Source of the DNA: DATARN01 sp963851105
GTDB taxonomy: Bacteria; Actinomycetota; Acidimicrobiia; Acidimicrobiales; Palsa-688
Direction: 5' to 3'
Length of the DNA: 64,000 bases
Assembly: GCA_963851105.1 (NCBI GenBank)
Contig: CAWKNP010000008.1
Coordinates: 647,598-711,597 of the forward strand
Shown piece by piece: positions 1 through 12,025 of this stretch. A program made the translations under genes and the position numbers. The first letter of the stretch is position 1; each line of letters opens with the position of its first letter. The notes beneath the pieces were generated by a model. That model searched no databases and was not told the DNA's origin. It saw only the letters and a program-made list of their open reading frames with translations.

Positions 1-519
1 GGCGACGTGCTGGTGGAAGTCGTCCCCCGCGGCCTCCAACCGGTCCGGCCCAACCCGCGATGCCGCCAAGCGCGCCTGCGTCTCGATCGGAGGGACATCG
101 AGCAATATGACCAGGTCGGGCCACAGTCCCTCCGTCGCCCAGTCAGAGAGCCACCGCACGTCGGCGATGTCGAGGCCGCGCCCGTAACCTTGATAGGCCA
201 GCGACGAGCCGGCGTAGCGGTCGGTCACCACATCGCGGCCCGCTCGTAGCGCGGGACGCACGACCGAGGCCACGTGCTGGGCCCGGTCCGCCGCCATCAG
301 CAGCGCCTCGGCCCTGGTCCCCGCCGGTTCCCGCAGGTCGGCGCCAAGCACCAGCTCGCGGATGTGGCGGCCGAGGTCGGTACCCCCCGGTTCCCTCGTG
401 AGCAAGGCACCAAGCGCGGCCGCCAGGCGCGCGGCCTGGGTCGACTTGCCCGACCCTTCGCCGCCCTCGAAGGCGATGAAGCGCCCCCTGGTTTCGCCAC
501 GGATGGTGACGGCGGGCAC
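1..519 (-). CDS. tmk: Thymidylate kinase, C-terminus cut by the window edge
   Basis: Phosphorylates dTMP to dTDP with ATP in the cytoplasm. Only the first 173 codons are visible, so about 35-40 C-terminal residues are missing compared with the usual 205-215. The P-loop FEGGEGSGKST lies at about residues 17-27. The TDRYAGSSLAYQG substrate motif is near residue 96, and the LID-side DRLE and FHQHV segments sit at the edge. I chose the GTG at 519 because the P-loop frame opens there and a TAGCCT box ends six bases upstream, the leaderless arrangement seen at many genes here. A neighbouring topA is a common actinobacterial arrangement. Confidence 0.93.
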   Translation of the reverse strand, partial: MPAVTIRGETRGRFIAFEGGEGSGKSTQAARLAAALGALLTREPGGTDLGRHIRELVLGADLREPAGTRAEALLMAADRAQHVASVVRPALRAGRDVVTDRYAGSSLAYQGYGRGLDIADVRWLSDWATEGLWPDLVILLDVPPIETQARLAASRVGPDRLEAAGDDFHQHVA

Positions 520-636
520 ATGCCGAGGCTACCGGGGCGGTGTCGGGCGGTGTCACCTCAGAGGGTCCCGCCATCTCGCCAAGCCACGACGCCAGGAGCA
601 CCACTTCGTGGACCGGGGTTTTTCCGTCGGGTCTGC

Positions 637-3432
637 CTAGGAAACTACCGGGCCCCTTTTGGACGCAGTTGCTTTCTTGGCGACCGTCTTGTTCGCAGCA
701 CCCGTCTTGGTGGCGGCTGCCTTGGCCACGACCTTCTTGGCCACGGCCTTCTTGGTAACCCCCGTCGTCGTGGCCGAGGCCGCCTTCTTGGCGATTGTCT
801 TCTTCGCCCCGACCGTCTTCTTCACTGCGCCGGACTTCTTGGCGGTCGTCTTCTTGGCCGCCGCCCCCTTGCGGGCGGGCCGCGGCGCCGCTTCCCGGCG
901 GTTGGCCAGCAGCTCCGCAGCCCTCTCGATGGTGACCGCCTCGATGGTGTCGCCCTTGCGCAGGGAAGCGTTGGTCACGCCGTCTGTGACGTAGGGGCCG
1001 AAGCGGCCCTCCTTGACCGTTACCGGCTGCCCGCTGATCGGATCGGGGCCCAGCTCGCGCAGCGGAGCCGGGGAGCGGGCGCCGGCGCGGCCGGGCTTGG
1101 GCTGGGCGAACAGCGCCCGCGCCTGATCGAGGGTGACGGTGAAGAGCTGGGCGTCGTTGTCAAGCGAGCGGGAGTCCGCGCCCTTCTTCAGGTAGGGGCC
1201 GTAGCGGCCATGGGTGGCTTCAATCTCCTCGCCGTCGACGTCGGATCCCAGCATCCGGGGAAGCGAGAGCAGCTGCAATGCCTGTTCCAGCGTGACGCTG
1301 TCCAGGTCCATGCCTTCAAGCAACGACTGCGTCTTGGGCTTGGCGCCGTTGCCCTCGCCGAGCTGCACGTAAGGCCCGAACCGCCCCGCCCTGGCCAGGA
1401 CCGGCAGGCTCGAGGTGGGATCGTTGCCGATCACCCGATCACTCGATCCCGCGCTCAAGAGCTCGGTGGCTCGGGCCACGGTCAGTTCGTCGGGCGCCAT
1501 GTCCTCGGGGACCGGCGCTCGTTGGTCGCCGGACTGGATGTAAGGGCCGTACTTCCCTACCCGCACGACGATCCCGTCGCCGACGGGAATGGAGTTGATC
1601 TCCCGTGCGTCGATATCCCCGAGTTGCCCGTTCACCATCTGCTTGAGGCCCGCCCCGATCCCTCCGGCGGAGCCGTTGCCGTCACCGAAGTAGAACCGGG
1701 CCAACCAGGGGATGGCCTCTTCCTGGCCGTTGGCGATCTCGTCGAGCTCTTCTTCCATCTGGGCGGTGAAGCCGTAGTCCACCAGCTGGGCGAAGTGCTG
1801 CTCCAACAACCCGATCACCGCGAAGGCGGTCCACGCCGGGACCAGCGCCGGGCCCTTTTTCCAGACGTAGCCCCGGGCCTGGATGTTCTCGATGATCGAG
1901 GCGTAGGTCGACGGGCGGCCGACACCGAGTTCCTCGAGCGCTTTCACCAGCGACGCCTCGGTGTAGCGCGCCGGCGGTTGGGTGGCGTGACCACGCGCAG
2001 CCAGCTCCGACGCCAGGAGCGAGTCGCCCACCGCCAGCACGGGCAGCCGCACCTCCTGGTCCTCGAGCGCGGCCTCGGGATCGTCGGATCCCTCGACATA
2101 CGCCCGCAGAAACCCAGGAAACTCGATGGTCTTGCCGCTCGTCGAGAACTCGGCATCTTCGCCGGCCGAACTCACCCCGCCGAGTCGCACCTGGAGGCTG
2201 TGGCCCCGGGCATCGGCCATCTGCGACGCCACGGTCCGCTTCCAGATGAGGTCGTACAGCCGCAGCATGTCGCCCGACAGCCCGGACTGCTCCGGCGTGC
2301 GGAAGGTCTCGCCCGCGGGGCGGATGGCCTCGTGGGCCTCCTGGGCGTTTTTCACCTTCTTGTCGTACCGCCGGGGCTGGGCGGGCACATACGCCGGTCC
2401 GTAAAGCGAGGCCGCCTGGGCCCGCGCCGCCGACAACGCCTGGTCGGACAGCGTCGTGGAGTCGGTCCGCATGTAGGTGATGTAGCCCTGCTCGTACAGG
2501 TCCTGGGCGACGCGCATCGTGCGCTGCGAACCGAAGCGCAGCTTGCGGCCTGCCTCCTGTTGCAGCGTCGAGGTCATGAACGGCGGGTACGGCGACCGCC
2601 GGTAAGGCTTCTCCTCGACGGAGCGCACGAAGAACGAGGCGTCGGCCAACCGTTCTGCCAGCCCGGTGGCAAGGGCCTCGTCCATGACCAGCGGTGCTGC
2701 GCCGGGGTTCCCGTTCTCGTCGAAGTCCTTGCCCGTGGCCAGGCGCCGGCCGTCGAGCGAGACCAAAGTGGCACCAAAGCGGTCCCCTTTCTCCCCCTTC
2801 TGGAACAACCCATCGACGTCGAAGTACGAAGCTGAGGTGAACCGGATCCGGGCACGCTCGCGCTCAACCAGCAGTCGAGTGGCGACCGATTGCACCCGGC
2901 CCGCGGAGAGACCGTTCATGACCTTCTTCCACAGGACGGGCGAGACCTCGTAGCCGTAGAGACGGTCCAGGATGCGCCGGGCCTCCTGGGCGTCGACAAG
3001 GCGGCGGTCGAGCTCGCGCCATTCCCGCACCGCCCGCTCGATGGCCGTGCGGGTGATCTCGTGGAAGACCATCCGCTTGACCGGGACGCGGGGAGCCAGC
3101 ACCTCCATGAGGTGCCACGCGATCGACTCTCCCTCGCGGTCCTCATCTGTGGCCAGGTAGACCTCGCTGGCTTCCTTGGCGAGACCTTTCAGTTTCCTTA
3201 CTTGGTCCCTCTTCTTTCCGGGCACGATGTACAGCGGCTTGAAGTCGTTGTCGACATCGACGCCGAGACGGGCCCAGGATTCCCCCTTGTAGGCCGCGGG
3301 GATCTCGGCGGCGACGCTCGGGAGGTCGCGGATGTGGCCGATGGATGCCTCGACCACGTAGTCGCGACCCAAGAAGCCGGCGATAGTTTTCGCCTTGGCA
3401 GGAGATTCGACGATGACAAGCGGTTTGGGCAT
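637..3432 (-). CDS. topA: DNA topoisomerase I (type IA)
   Basis: Relaxes negatively supercoiled DNA by transient single-strand cleavage. The 931-residue product begins MPKPLVIVESPAKAK, the Toprim start, with the acidic TDEDREGE motif near residue 100. The active-site tyrosine lies in YITYMRTDST near residue 318, and GRVQSVATRL is also present. Four C-terminal repeats of the G(R/K)(F/Y)GPY type replace the zinc fingers of enterobacterial enzymes. The last 90 residues are a lysine/alanine tail (repeated AKK and VKK), as is common in actinobacterial TopA. A TTG three codons upstream is possible, but the ATG at 3432 matches the family start. Confidence 0.97.
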   Translation of the reverse strand: MPKPLVIVESPAKAKTIAGFLGRDYVVEASIGHIRDLPSVAAEIPAAYKGESWARLGVDVDNDFKPLYIVPGKKRDQVRKLKGLAKEASEVYLATDEDREGESIAWHLMEVLAPRVPVKRMVFHEITRTAIERAVREWRELDRRLVDAQEARRILDRLYGYEVSPVLWKKVMNGLSAGRVQSVATRLLVERERARIRFTSASYFDVDGLFQKGEKGDRFGATLVSLDGRRLATGKDFDENGNPGAAPLVMDEALATGLAERLADASFFVRSVEEKPYRRSPYPPFMTSTLQQEAGRKLRFGSQRTMRVAQDLYEQGYITYMRTDSTTLSDQALSAARAQAASLYGPAYVPAQPRRYDKKVKNAQEAHEAIRPAGETFRTPEQSGLSGDMLRLYDLIWKRTVASQMADARGHSLQVRLGGVSSAGEDAEFSTSGKTIEFPGFLRAYVEGSDDPEAALEDQEVRLPVLAVGDSLLASELAARGHATQPPARYTEASLVKALEELGVGRPSTYASIIENIQARGYVWKKGPALVPAWTAFAVIGLLEQHFAQLVDYGFTAQMEEELDEIANGQEEAIPWLARFYFGDGNGSAGGIGAGLKQMVNGQLGDIDAREINSIPVGDGIVVRVGKYGPYIQSGDQRAPVPEDMAPDELTVARATELLSAGSSDRVIGNDPTSSLPVLARAGRFGPYVQLGEGNGAKPKTQSLLEGMDLDSVTLEQALQLLSLPRMLGSDVDGEEIEATHGRYGPYLKKGADSRSLDNDAQLFTVTLDQARALFAQPKPGRAGARSPAPLRELGPDPISGQPVTVKEGRFGPYVTDGVTNASLRKGDTIEAVTIERAAELLANRREAAPRPARKGAAAKKTTAKKSGAVKKTVGAKKTIAKKAASATTTGVTKKAVAKKVVAKAAATKTGAANKTVAKKATASKRGPVVS

Positions 3433-3443
3433 GGGTGGCAAGA

Positions 3444-3472
3444 GAGTGAACCGCAGGAGGGGGTGGTGTCAA
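3444..3472 (-). promoter_or_regulatory. Probable promoter of topA
   Basis: On the minus strand a consensus -35 TTGACA (3472-3467) is followed after 17 bases by TCACTC (3449-3444), a weak -10. Transcription would begin a few bases before the topA ATG. The opposite strand carries the dedA start, so the 70-base gap is a divergent promoter region. Confidence 0.45.
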
Positions 3473-3503
3473 CCGGGGACCGGAGGGTAGCTACGATGCC
3501 GCC

Positions 3504-4139
3504 GTGCTCAGCCCCACCCATTTACTCAATGACTTCGGCGCGCTCGGCGTCCTGATCATCCTGTTCGCGGAAACGGGGATCCTGCTCGGAATCGTACTGC
3601 CTGGTGACTCGCTGCTGTTCGCTGCGGGCCTGGCGTGCTCGACGAGCGCCACCGCGAAGTCGGGGGTGCACGTCCACCTGAACCTGGCGGTCGTGATCGC
3701 GGCGGCGATCATCGGGGCGGTGGTAGGGGCCCAGACCGGGTATCTGCTCGGCCGCCGGTTCGGCCCGAAGCTGTTCCGGCGCCCGGATTCCCGGTTGTTC
3801 AAGCAGGCGTACGTGGACCGTACCCGAGAGCAGCTGGACAAGTACGGCCCGGCGAAAGCGGTGGTGCTGGCCCGATTCATCCCCGTCGTCCGAACCTTGA
3901 TGAACCCGCTGGCGGGGGTGGCCGAAGTTGATGGCCGGGTGTTCGCCATCTCCAACCTCGTCGGCGGGGTGCTGTGGGGGGCAGGCGTGACCGTCGCCGG
4001 CTACATCCTCGGCAAGTCCATCCCCAACGTCGACCACTACCTCCTGCCGATCATCGCGGTCGTGGTGCTGCTCTCGCTCATACCGGTGGCCAACGAGATC
4101 CGCAAGGCACGGGCGGAAAAAAGGAGCAGAGTCCTCTAG
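3504..4139 (+). CDS. DedA family membrane protein
   Basis: An integral membrane protein of the DedA/SNARE-associated family (211 residues, normal length). Family members have been linked to lipid-carrier flipping and envelope homeostasis; the substrate here is unknown. The N-terminal ETGILLGIVLPGDSLLF segment is the family signature, and the ARFIPVVRTLMNPLAGV segment carries the conserved re-entrant-loop arginines. Four or five hydrophobic stretches are visible. The GTG at 3504 follows a TACGAT box by six bases, suggesting a leaderless message. The gene is divergent from topA and convergent with the pyrophosphatase gene. Confidence 0.9.
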   Translation: MLSPTHLLNDFGALGVLIILFAETGILLGIVLPGDSLLFAAGLACSTSATAKSGVHVHLNLAVVIAAAIIGAVVGAQTGYLLGRRFGPKLFRRPDSRLFKQAYVDRTREQLDKYGPAKAVVLARFIPVVRTLMNPLAGVAEVDGRVFAISNLVGGVLWGAGVTVAGYILGKSIPNVDHYLLPIIAVVVLLSLIPVANEIRKARAEKRSRVL

Positions 4140-4185
4140 CGGAGTTCACCCCGCCGGCCTGGCGGGAAGGCGCGGCGCCATACTT

Positions 4186-4204
4186 TCCCGCCTCGGAGGC
4201 GGGA
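4186..4204. terminator. Hairpin between convergent dedA and hppA
   Basis: TCCCGCCT and AGGCGGGA form a perfect 8-bp stem with a CGG loop in the 66-base gap between two convergent genes. There is no clear T-run, so this is a likely but unproven bidirectional stop. Confidence 0.5.
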
Positions 4205-4205
4205 C

Positions 4206-7408
<3,203 letters not shown>

Positions 7409-7412
<4 letters not shown>

Positions 7413-8140
7413 ACCGTTTGTTCCTTCCTGTGGTCGTCGCCGACGGACTCCGGCGCGCCGTGCGGGGCTTTCCTGACAAAGATTTGCTGCGCCACCCGTT
7501 CACCGAGGGTGCGGTCGTGGCCGTCGACGCGCAGCACAAGGGGGCCGTCGAACGGTTGCTTCTCCCTGACCTCGACCTCCACCCCCGGGCGAACCCCAAG
7601 GGCGGCGAGGAAGGCGATGACATCGGGATCGGTCGCCCCGGACATGGCGATGACTGCGATATCGCCGGGCTCGAGGGCGTACAGCGAGGGCATGGCTGGG
7701 ATGTCGGTCACCTCGGGTTCGGGGATCGCAAACCCGTGGGGGCACGTGGACGGCCGGTGGAGCGCGACGAACAAGCGATCCTCGACTTCCTGGGGCAGCT
7801 CGTGCTCGAAGGTGGGCGCCAGGCGGTCGGCCTCGTTCCACGCGTACCCGAGCATGTCAGCGAGGAACCGCTCGACGATGCGGTGGCGGCGGATGACGGC
7901 AACGGCAGTTTGGCGCCCGGTACCGGTGAGCTCGACCCCCCGGTAGGGGGTGTAGTCGACCAGGCCCCGATCGGCCAGGCGCTTGACCACGGCGGTCATG
8001 GTGCCCGGCGAAACGCCCAGTCCATCGGCCAGATCACCGGTGTGCGCCGAGACTCCGGGCCCACCCAGACCCTGCCCGGATGTCAGGCGATAGATCGCCT
8101 TCAGCGTCTCGCGCTCGGATTTCGTAAGAGCTACATCCAT
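7409..8140 (-). CDS. DtxR/MntR-family metal-dependent repressor
   Basis: A 243-residue transcription factor. An N-terminal winged helix (TKSERETLKAIYRL; the recognition region around LGVSPGTMTAVVKRL) is followed by the metal-binding and dimer domain (RRHRIVERFLADMLGY, then FEHELPQEVEDRL). A C-terminal FeoA/SH3-like domain starts with the LYALEPGDIAVI region. This is the full three-domain DtxR layout; the metal (Fe or Mn) cannot be told. An ATG at 8170 would add 10 residues, but it lies inside the promoter and palindrome described below, so I chose the ATG at 8140. The stop overlaps the hppA start (ATGA), which makes the regulator and the pyrophosphatase one transcript. Confidence 0.9.
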
Positions 8141-8153
8141 GAGTTTGGTCGCA

Positions 8154-8186
8154 GAAACTGTAAGTTTCATGCATCCAAAATGTCAA
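8154..8186 (-). promoter_or_regulatory. Promoter with overlapping palindromic operator of the DtxR-family gene
   Basis: Minus strand: -35 TTGACA (8186-8181), an 18-base spacer, and -10 TACAGT (8162-8157). The -10 is embedded in the perfect palindrome GAAACT-GTA-AGTTTC (8154-8168). Transcription should start near 8150, ten bases before the ATG at 8140. An operator over the -10 suits autorepression, but the palindrome does not match the IdeR consensus. Confidence 0.65.
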
Positions 8187-8234
8187 GTGGAAGCCCGATG
8201 AACTCCCGATGCCAAAGCGGTGAACTGAGCGAGC

Positions 8235-8771
8235 TCAGTCGAAGTCGGCGCTGAGGTCCTCGGGAGGGCGTAGTTCCGACGGCTCTCCGTATACCGTCAT
8301 CCGCACCGACGTGCCGTCGGCGCCCGACGCGAACTGGACATCGTCGACGAGCGTGCGGATCAGGGGGATGCCCAGCCCCCGCTCGAAGTTGAGGCGCTCG
8401 GGATCGGTGACCGGGGGATGAGTCGGGATGGCGTCAAGATCGAAACCGGGCCCCTGGTCGAGCACGTTGACCTGCAGTTTCTCGTCGTCGTCCTCGACGA
8501 AGATCTTGACCCGGTCGTCGTTCTGGGTCAGACCGTAGGCTTCGATGGCGTTGGTGCACGCCTCCGATACCGCCAGCTTCAGGTCATCGATGCGGTCGTC
8601 GGGTAGGTTCCGCCGCGACGAGGCGATCGACGACACCACCAAGCGGGCGATCGCGATGTACTCCGGGCGAGCCGGGATCTCAAGCTCGAGGATCAGGTCC
8701 ATGGGCGCGGTGCGAACACGCAGGGGCCGGTTGCGACCGACGACAACGGGCTCAACCGGCTCATCGCTCAA
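8235..8771 (-). CDS. Anti-sigma factor, RsbW-like HATPase
   Basis: A 178-residue GHKL ATPase of the RsbW/SpoIIAB type: it would hold a sigma factor and phosphorylate the neighbouring STAS protein. The N-box is KLAVSEACTNAIEAYG, the G1 box DQGPGFD and the G2 box RGLGIPLIRTLVD. An N-terminal stretch of about 20 residues precedes the domain. The start overlaps the stop of the STAS gene by four bases (ATGA). No sigma factor gene lies beside the pair, so the target is encoded elsewhere. Confidence 0.88.
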   Translation of the reverse strand: MSDEPVEPVVVGRNRPLRVRTAPMDLILELEIPARPEYIAIARLVVSSIASSRRNLPDDRIDDLKLAVSEACTNAIEAYGLTQNDDRVKIFVEDDDEKLQVNVLDQGPGFDLDAIPTHPPVTDPERLNFERGLGIPLIRTLVDDVQFASGADGTSVRMTVYGEPSELRPPEDLSADFD

Positions 8772-9103
8772 CCGGCCGCCGAGGCGACGGAATCATGGAT
8801 GGCGAAGACCTTGGTGAGGCCGGTGATCTCGAAGACCCGCAGTATCCGCGGTTGGGTGCAGACCAGTCCCAGGTCGCCGTCGTGGCTCCGCAGGCGCTTC
8901 AGGCCCCCGACGAGGACACCGAGGCCGGTGGAATCGAGGAAATCGACCCCTTCGAGGTCGACAATGATCTGGTGCTTTCCTTCGCTGACCAGCTCGACCA
9001 GCTTCTCCCGAAGTCGCGGGGCGGTGTAGACGTCCACTTCGCCCTTGACCGCCAACACGGTGTACGGCGGGTGGCCGTCATCCACCTCGAGGCCTAGATC
9101 CAT
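8768..9103 (-). CDS. Anti-sigma factor antagonist, STAS domain (RsbV-like)
   Basis: A 111-residue single STAS domain of the RsbV/SpoIIAA class. GEVDVYTAPRLREKL forms the first part of the fold, and FLDSTGLGVLVGGL contains the serine that RsbW-type kinases phosphorylate. The unphosphorylated form would sequester the kinase and free its sigma factor. The gene is translationally coupled to the downstream RsbW-like gene. A purine-rich GAGGAGGG lies upstream of the ATG. The protein is closely similar to the STAS protein at 60218-60580, a recent-looking paralogue. Confidence 0.92.
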   Translation of the reverse strand: MDLGLEVDDGHPPYTVLAVKGEVDVYTAPRLREKLVELVSEGKHQIIVDLEGVDFLDSTGLGVLVGGLKRLRSHDGDLGLVCTQPRILRVFEITGLTKVFAIHDSVASAAG

Positions 9104-9208
9104 CCGCTGCCGCCCTCCTCAACCCGGGTCCAATACGTCAGGCGTCCTCAACCTACCGCGGCCAGGTCGCTCGACTCCTCACCGGCGGGCAATGTCCCCT
9201 CCGTCGTT

Positions 9209-9883
9209 TCATGCGCCGGCGCCCGCCAGGTAGCGGATGCGGTTGGCGACGTTGACGGCGTGGTCGCCGAGACGCTCGTAGAAACGGGCCACCAGGGCCA
9301 TGTCCATGGCGACGGGTACCCGGGTCTTGCCCGACGCCAGCTCGGCCGTCAGGTTGACGTGCAGGTCGTCCATCTCCTCGTCGCGGGCGTCGAGGCGGCC
9401 ATGGCAAAGAGGGTCGCGTTCGGACCAGGCATCGGAAACCGTCCGCCACATCTCCACGCCGATGCTGCCCATCTGGGCGATCAGACCGCGGATGCGCGGC
9501 GTCAGGTCGTCGGCCAGGCCCGGCAGCGCCCGCCGGGCGATGTGCTCGACCAGGTCGTGGCTGCGCTCGAGCTCGGGAACGATCCGCAAAACCGTCAGCA
9601 GGAAGCGCAGGTCGGTGGCGACGGGGTTCTGCAGCGCCAGCTCCTGGTTGACCAGGTTTTCAATGTCGATGTACAGCGAGTCGATGAGGCCGTCGCGCTC
9701 GATGACCACCCGGGCGGCGTCGCGGTCACCGCTCAGCAGGGCGTCGGTGGCCGCGGCCAGTCCCTCGCCTACCAGGGCGAACAGCTGCACCATCTTGTCA
9801 TTGATCTCGTCGAGCTTGCGGTGGTAGCGCTGGCGCAGCTCGGTGGGCGCCGGTCCGCGCCCCGTCGTGGGGACGTACGCCAT
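9209..9883 (-). CDS. phoU: PhoU phosphate-signalling accessory protein
   Basis: A 224-residue PhoU with two three-helix repeats. Helices carry the metal-binding (E/D)xxxD pattern, for example RDGLIDSLYIDIEN and DARDEEMDDLHVNL. The late ARFYERLGDHAVNVANRI segment is the family signature. PhoU links the Pst transporter to a two-component kinase and prevents phosphate overload; neither partner is in the window. The frame is open further upstream, but the ATG at 9883 gives the normal length and begins 17 bases after the stop of the surface-protein gene. Confidence 0.93.
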   Translation of the reverse strand: MAYVPTTGRGPAPTELRQRYHRKLDEINDKMVQLFALVGEGLAAATDALLSGDRDAARVVIERDGLIDSLYIDIENLVNQELALQNPVATDLRFLLTVLRIVPELERSHDLVEHIARRALPGLADDLTPRIRGLIAQMGSIGVEMWRTVSDAWSERDPLCHGRLDARDEEMDDLHVNLTAELASGKTRVPVAMDMALVARFYERLGDHAVNVANRIRYLAGAGA

Positions 9884-9899
9884 TGTTTTCCCGGTCTGC

Positions 9900-11132
9900 C
9901 TAGGTTTCGGGCTCGAGGACTTCGAGGACTGGCGAGCGCCGGACCTCACTACGCAGCCACAACCCGTGCAGGGCGATAACACCGATCAGGAGCCCGGCGC
10001 CGATGACTGCGATCGTCCCCACCGAGGTCTTTCCCTTGTGGGGGGCGACGGGCGCCGCCAGGGGCGACGAAGCGGCAGTGGTACCGGGGTCCTGGGGGGG
10101 CTTGGCGCCGTAGGGCAGCGAGGGTGAGAAACCGGGGTCGGGCGTCACCGGTGTCTCGGGGCTGACGACCGCCGGCGAGCCGGGTGCGATCTTCAAGCCG
10201 CTGGACCCGCTACCGGGAGCGACCGTTTTGCCGGGCGTGACCTTGCCGGTGAATCCGGGCGGCCCGAGGGTTCCGGTGCCGCCCGGAACGGTGGTCGTGG
10301 TGTTGGCGGAGGTCCCGACCACCGCCACCGCCTTGGTGGTGGTGCTCGCCGCGCTGGCCGGTTGGTCCTTTACGGCCGTGCTGTATCCCGGCCCCCAACG
10401 GTGGGCTACCACGTGGTAGGCGTACGAACCGTCCTTGGTCGGCGTGTCCGTGCAGGCGTATTCGGCTGGAACGGGCACCGTGGCGAGCTGGCAGGCCACC
10501 GAACCGTCGGCCCGCAACACCTGGTAACCGCTCACATCAGGCTCGGGGCTCGGGCTCCAGCTGATCTTGACCGCCGAGTTATTGGCCTGCAGCTCGGCCT
10601 TGACGTTGGTCGGCGCCGCCGGCGGATTGGCGATGGGGAAAGCCGGGTGGGACCCGGTGCCCTGGGAGCAGTTCAATCCCAGGAGGCAGTCCTGGGCGGT
10701 GCCGGTCACTAGATAGTTGCCGTTGAGCAGGAACTGGTTGTCGAGGAGGGGGGCCGGGAACGGGAAATCGCAGGTGACGAACGTGTTTCCGTTGTTACCG
10801 ACGCACTTACCGTTGATCAGCGGCGCCGACGTCGGGACCGGCTCGGGCGCGCCGGGAGGAACCGTGGCGGGAGAAGACCAGGCCACGGTCCCCGACAGGC
10901 TCCCGAGGTCGAGGAGCCCCTTGGTGGCGGAGTAGGTGACGCGGATCGTCCCGTCCGCATTGTTCATGCTGACGACCTGGACGACCGGGGCGCAGGTCAG
11001 GCCTTGACACGTCGAGGCGGGCTGTTGGTCGGCGCCCGCGGCGCTGGCGGTGGCCAGGGCGGCAGCGCCGAAGGCGCCCGCGGCGACGGTGAGGAGCAGC
11101 GCCAGCAGAGCACGCGGCCCGCGAGCAGCCAT
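9900..11132 (-). CDS. Secreted surface protein with a fibronectin type III-like domain and C-terminal anchor
   Basis: A 410-residue exported protein of unknown function. The signal peptide has RALLALLLTVAAGAFGAAAL and an ASA cleavage region. A fibronectin III-like domain begins around PAAPTNVKAELQANN and contains ISWSPSPEPDVSGYQVLR. A long Pro/Gly/Thr region follows, then one C-terminal helix (TIAVIGAGLLIGVIALHGLW) and a basic tail. The gene lies 14 bases after the sortase gene. I see no LPxTG or LAxTG motif directly before the last helix, so it may simply be membrane-anchored. A TTG at 11150 is an alternative start. Confidence 0.75.
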   Translation of the reverse strand: MAARGPRALLALLLTVAAGAFGAAALATASAAGADQQPASTCQGLTCAPVVQVVSMNNADGTIRVTYSATKGLLDLGSLSGTVAWSSPATVPPGAPEPVPTSAPLINGKCVGNNGNTFVTCDFPFPAPLLDNQFLLNGNYLVTGTAQDCLLGLNCSQGTGSHPAFPIANPPAAPTNVKAELQANNSAVKISWSPSPEPDVSGYQVLRADGSVACQLATVPVPAEYACTDTPTKDGSYAYHVVAHRWGPGYSTAVKDQPASAASTTTKAVAVVGTSANTTTTVPGGTGTLGPPGFTGKVTPGKTVAPGSGSSGLKIAPGSPAVVSPETPVTPDPGFSPSLPYGAKPPQDPGTTAASSPLAAPVAPHKGKTSVGTIAVIGAGLLIGVIALHGLWLRSEVRRSPVLEVLEPET

Positions 11133-11146
11133 GTCCAACCCTGGCC

Positions 11147-11806
11147 TCAAGCGCTCTTCTGCGGGATCATGTTGGCCTGGATGATGAGCCGGTGGCTGGC
11201 GGAGCCCTTCGGCGTACAGGTCGTCAGGGTGAGGAGATGATCGGCCCCGGCGGGTCCCGGCGGCGTCGGGGGCGACCTGACCACATCGATGTCATTGGGA
11301 AGGACGACGAATGGCTTGACGTCCACCTGGTACGTGCAGCTCCCGACCGGCGTGTCGAGGATGATCTGGTCACCGACGTTGAGCTGGTCGACGTTGGCGA
11401 ACGGTTTGCCGTAGGTCGTGCGGTGGCCGGCAATCGGGACATTGCCGATGTCGCATGGAAGGGGCGTTCCCGGGTAGTGCCCGGCGCCGGCGCGCAAGGC
11501 GTCAGCCGAGATGCCTTCGACGACGACGACGTCCACATTGAGGCTCGGGATCCGCAGGCGGGTCAGGCTGTCGCCCTCGTGGAGCCGGTGGTTCACATAG
11601 GCGTCTTTCAGCTGCGGGCTGGCCAGCTGACTACGCAAATGAGATTGCAACCGGTTGTGTACGAAGTTGGAATAGAGCGGAAACCCCAGCAGCACGACGG
11701 CCACCACGACCAACAGCGCGGTCCCGCCGGTGAGGCTCCGCCTCGCCCAGCGCTTCGCTCGCAGGAACCCGATCAGTTTGTCCACATCGCCACCACCTTC
11801 ATTCAC
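11147..11806 (-). CDS. Class E-type sortase
   Basis: A 219-residue membrane-anchored transpeptidase. An N-terminal helix (LLVVVAVVLLGFPLYS) is followed by a sortase barrel. The catalytic His is in PIAGHRTTYG, the Cys in LTLTTCTPKG near residue 195, and the Arg in SASHRLII. Class E sortases of actinobacteria attach proteins with LAxTG-type signals to peptidoglycan. The gene precedes the surface-protein gene on the same strand. The start is uncertain: GTG at 11806 or an in-frame GTG seven codons later preceded by GGTGGTGG. Confidence 0.88.
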   Translation of the reverse strand: MNEGGGDVDKLIGFLRAKRWARRSLTGGTALLVVVAVVLLGFPLYSNFVHNRLQSHLRSQLASPQLKDAYVNHRLHEGDSLTRLRIPSLNVDVVVVEGISADALRAGAGHYPGTPLPCDIGNVPIAGHRTTYGKPFANVDQLNVGDQIILDTPVGSCTYQVDVKPFVVLPNDIDVVRSPPTPPGPAGADHLLTLTTCTPKGSASHRLIIQANMIPQKSA

Positions 11807-12025
11807 CGCAGGTTACTGGGCCTCGCCTGGTGTCCCAGGCAGCAAACTTTCACCGCGGAGGACCCATCGAGGTGGGTGGATCTCCCCCGTTGCTGTCCCC
11901 ACCCTGACACAAACTCCGCCAGGGGTGGTCTCGCGCATGCTAAGAGCAACCCAAATAGTGGCGCCCACGACCGCCCGAATCGCGGCGAAAGGGACGATCA
12001 CGGCGGCCCCGTACACTGCATAACA

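Noticed and set aside
274..2835. An 853-codon open frame on the plus strand opposite topA
   Set aside because: It is the high-GC shadow of topA. It is rich in Arg, Gly and Leu, has no motifs, and the opposite strand is a complete topoisomerase.
11192..12025. N-terminal extension of the HAD phosphatase frame
   Set aside because: It overlaps the sortase gene on the other strand, and its composition is shadow-like. The HAD motif I begins directly after the ATG at 12026.
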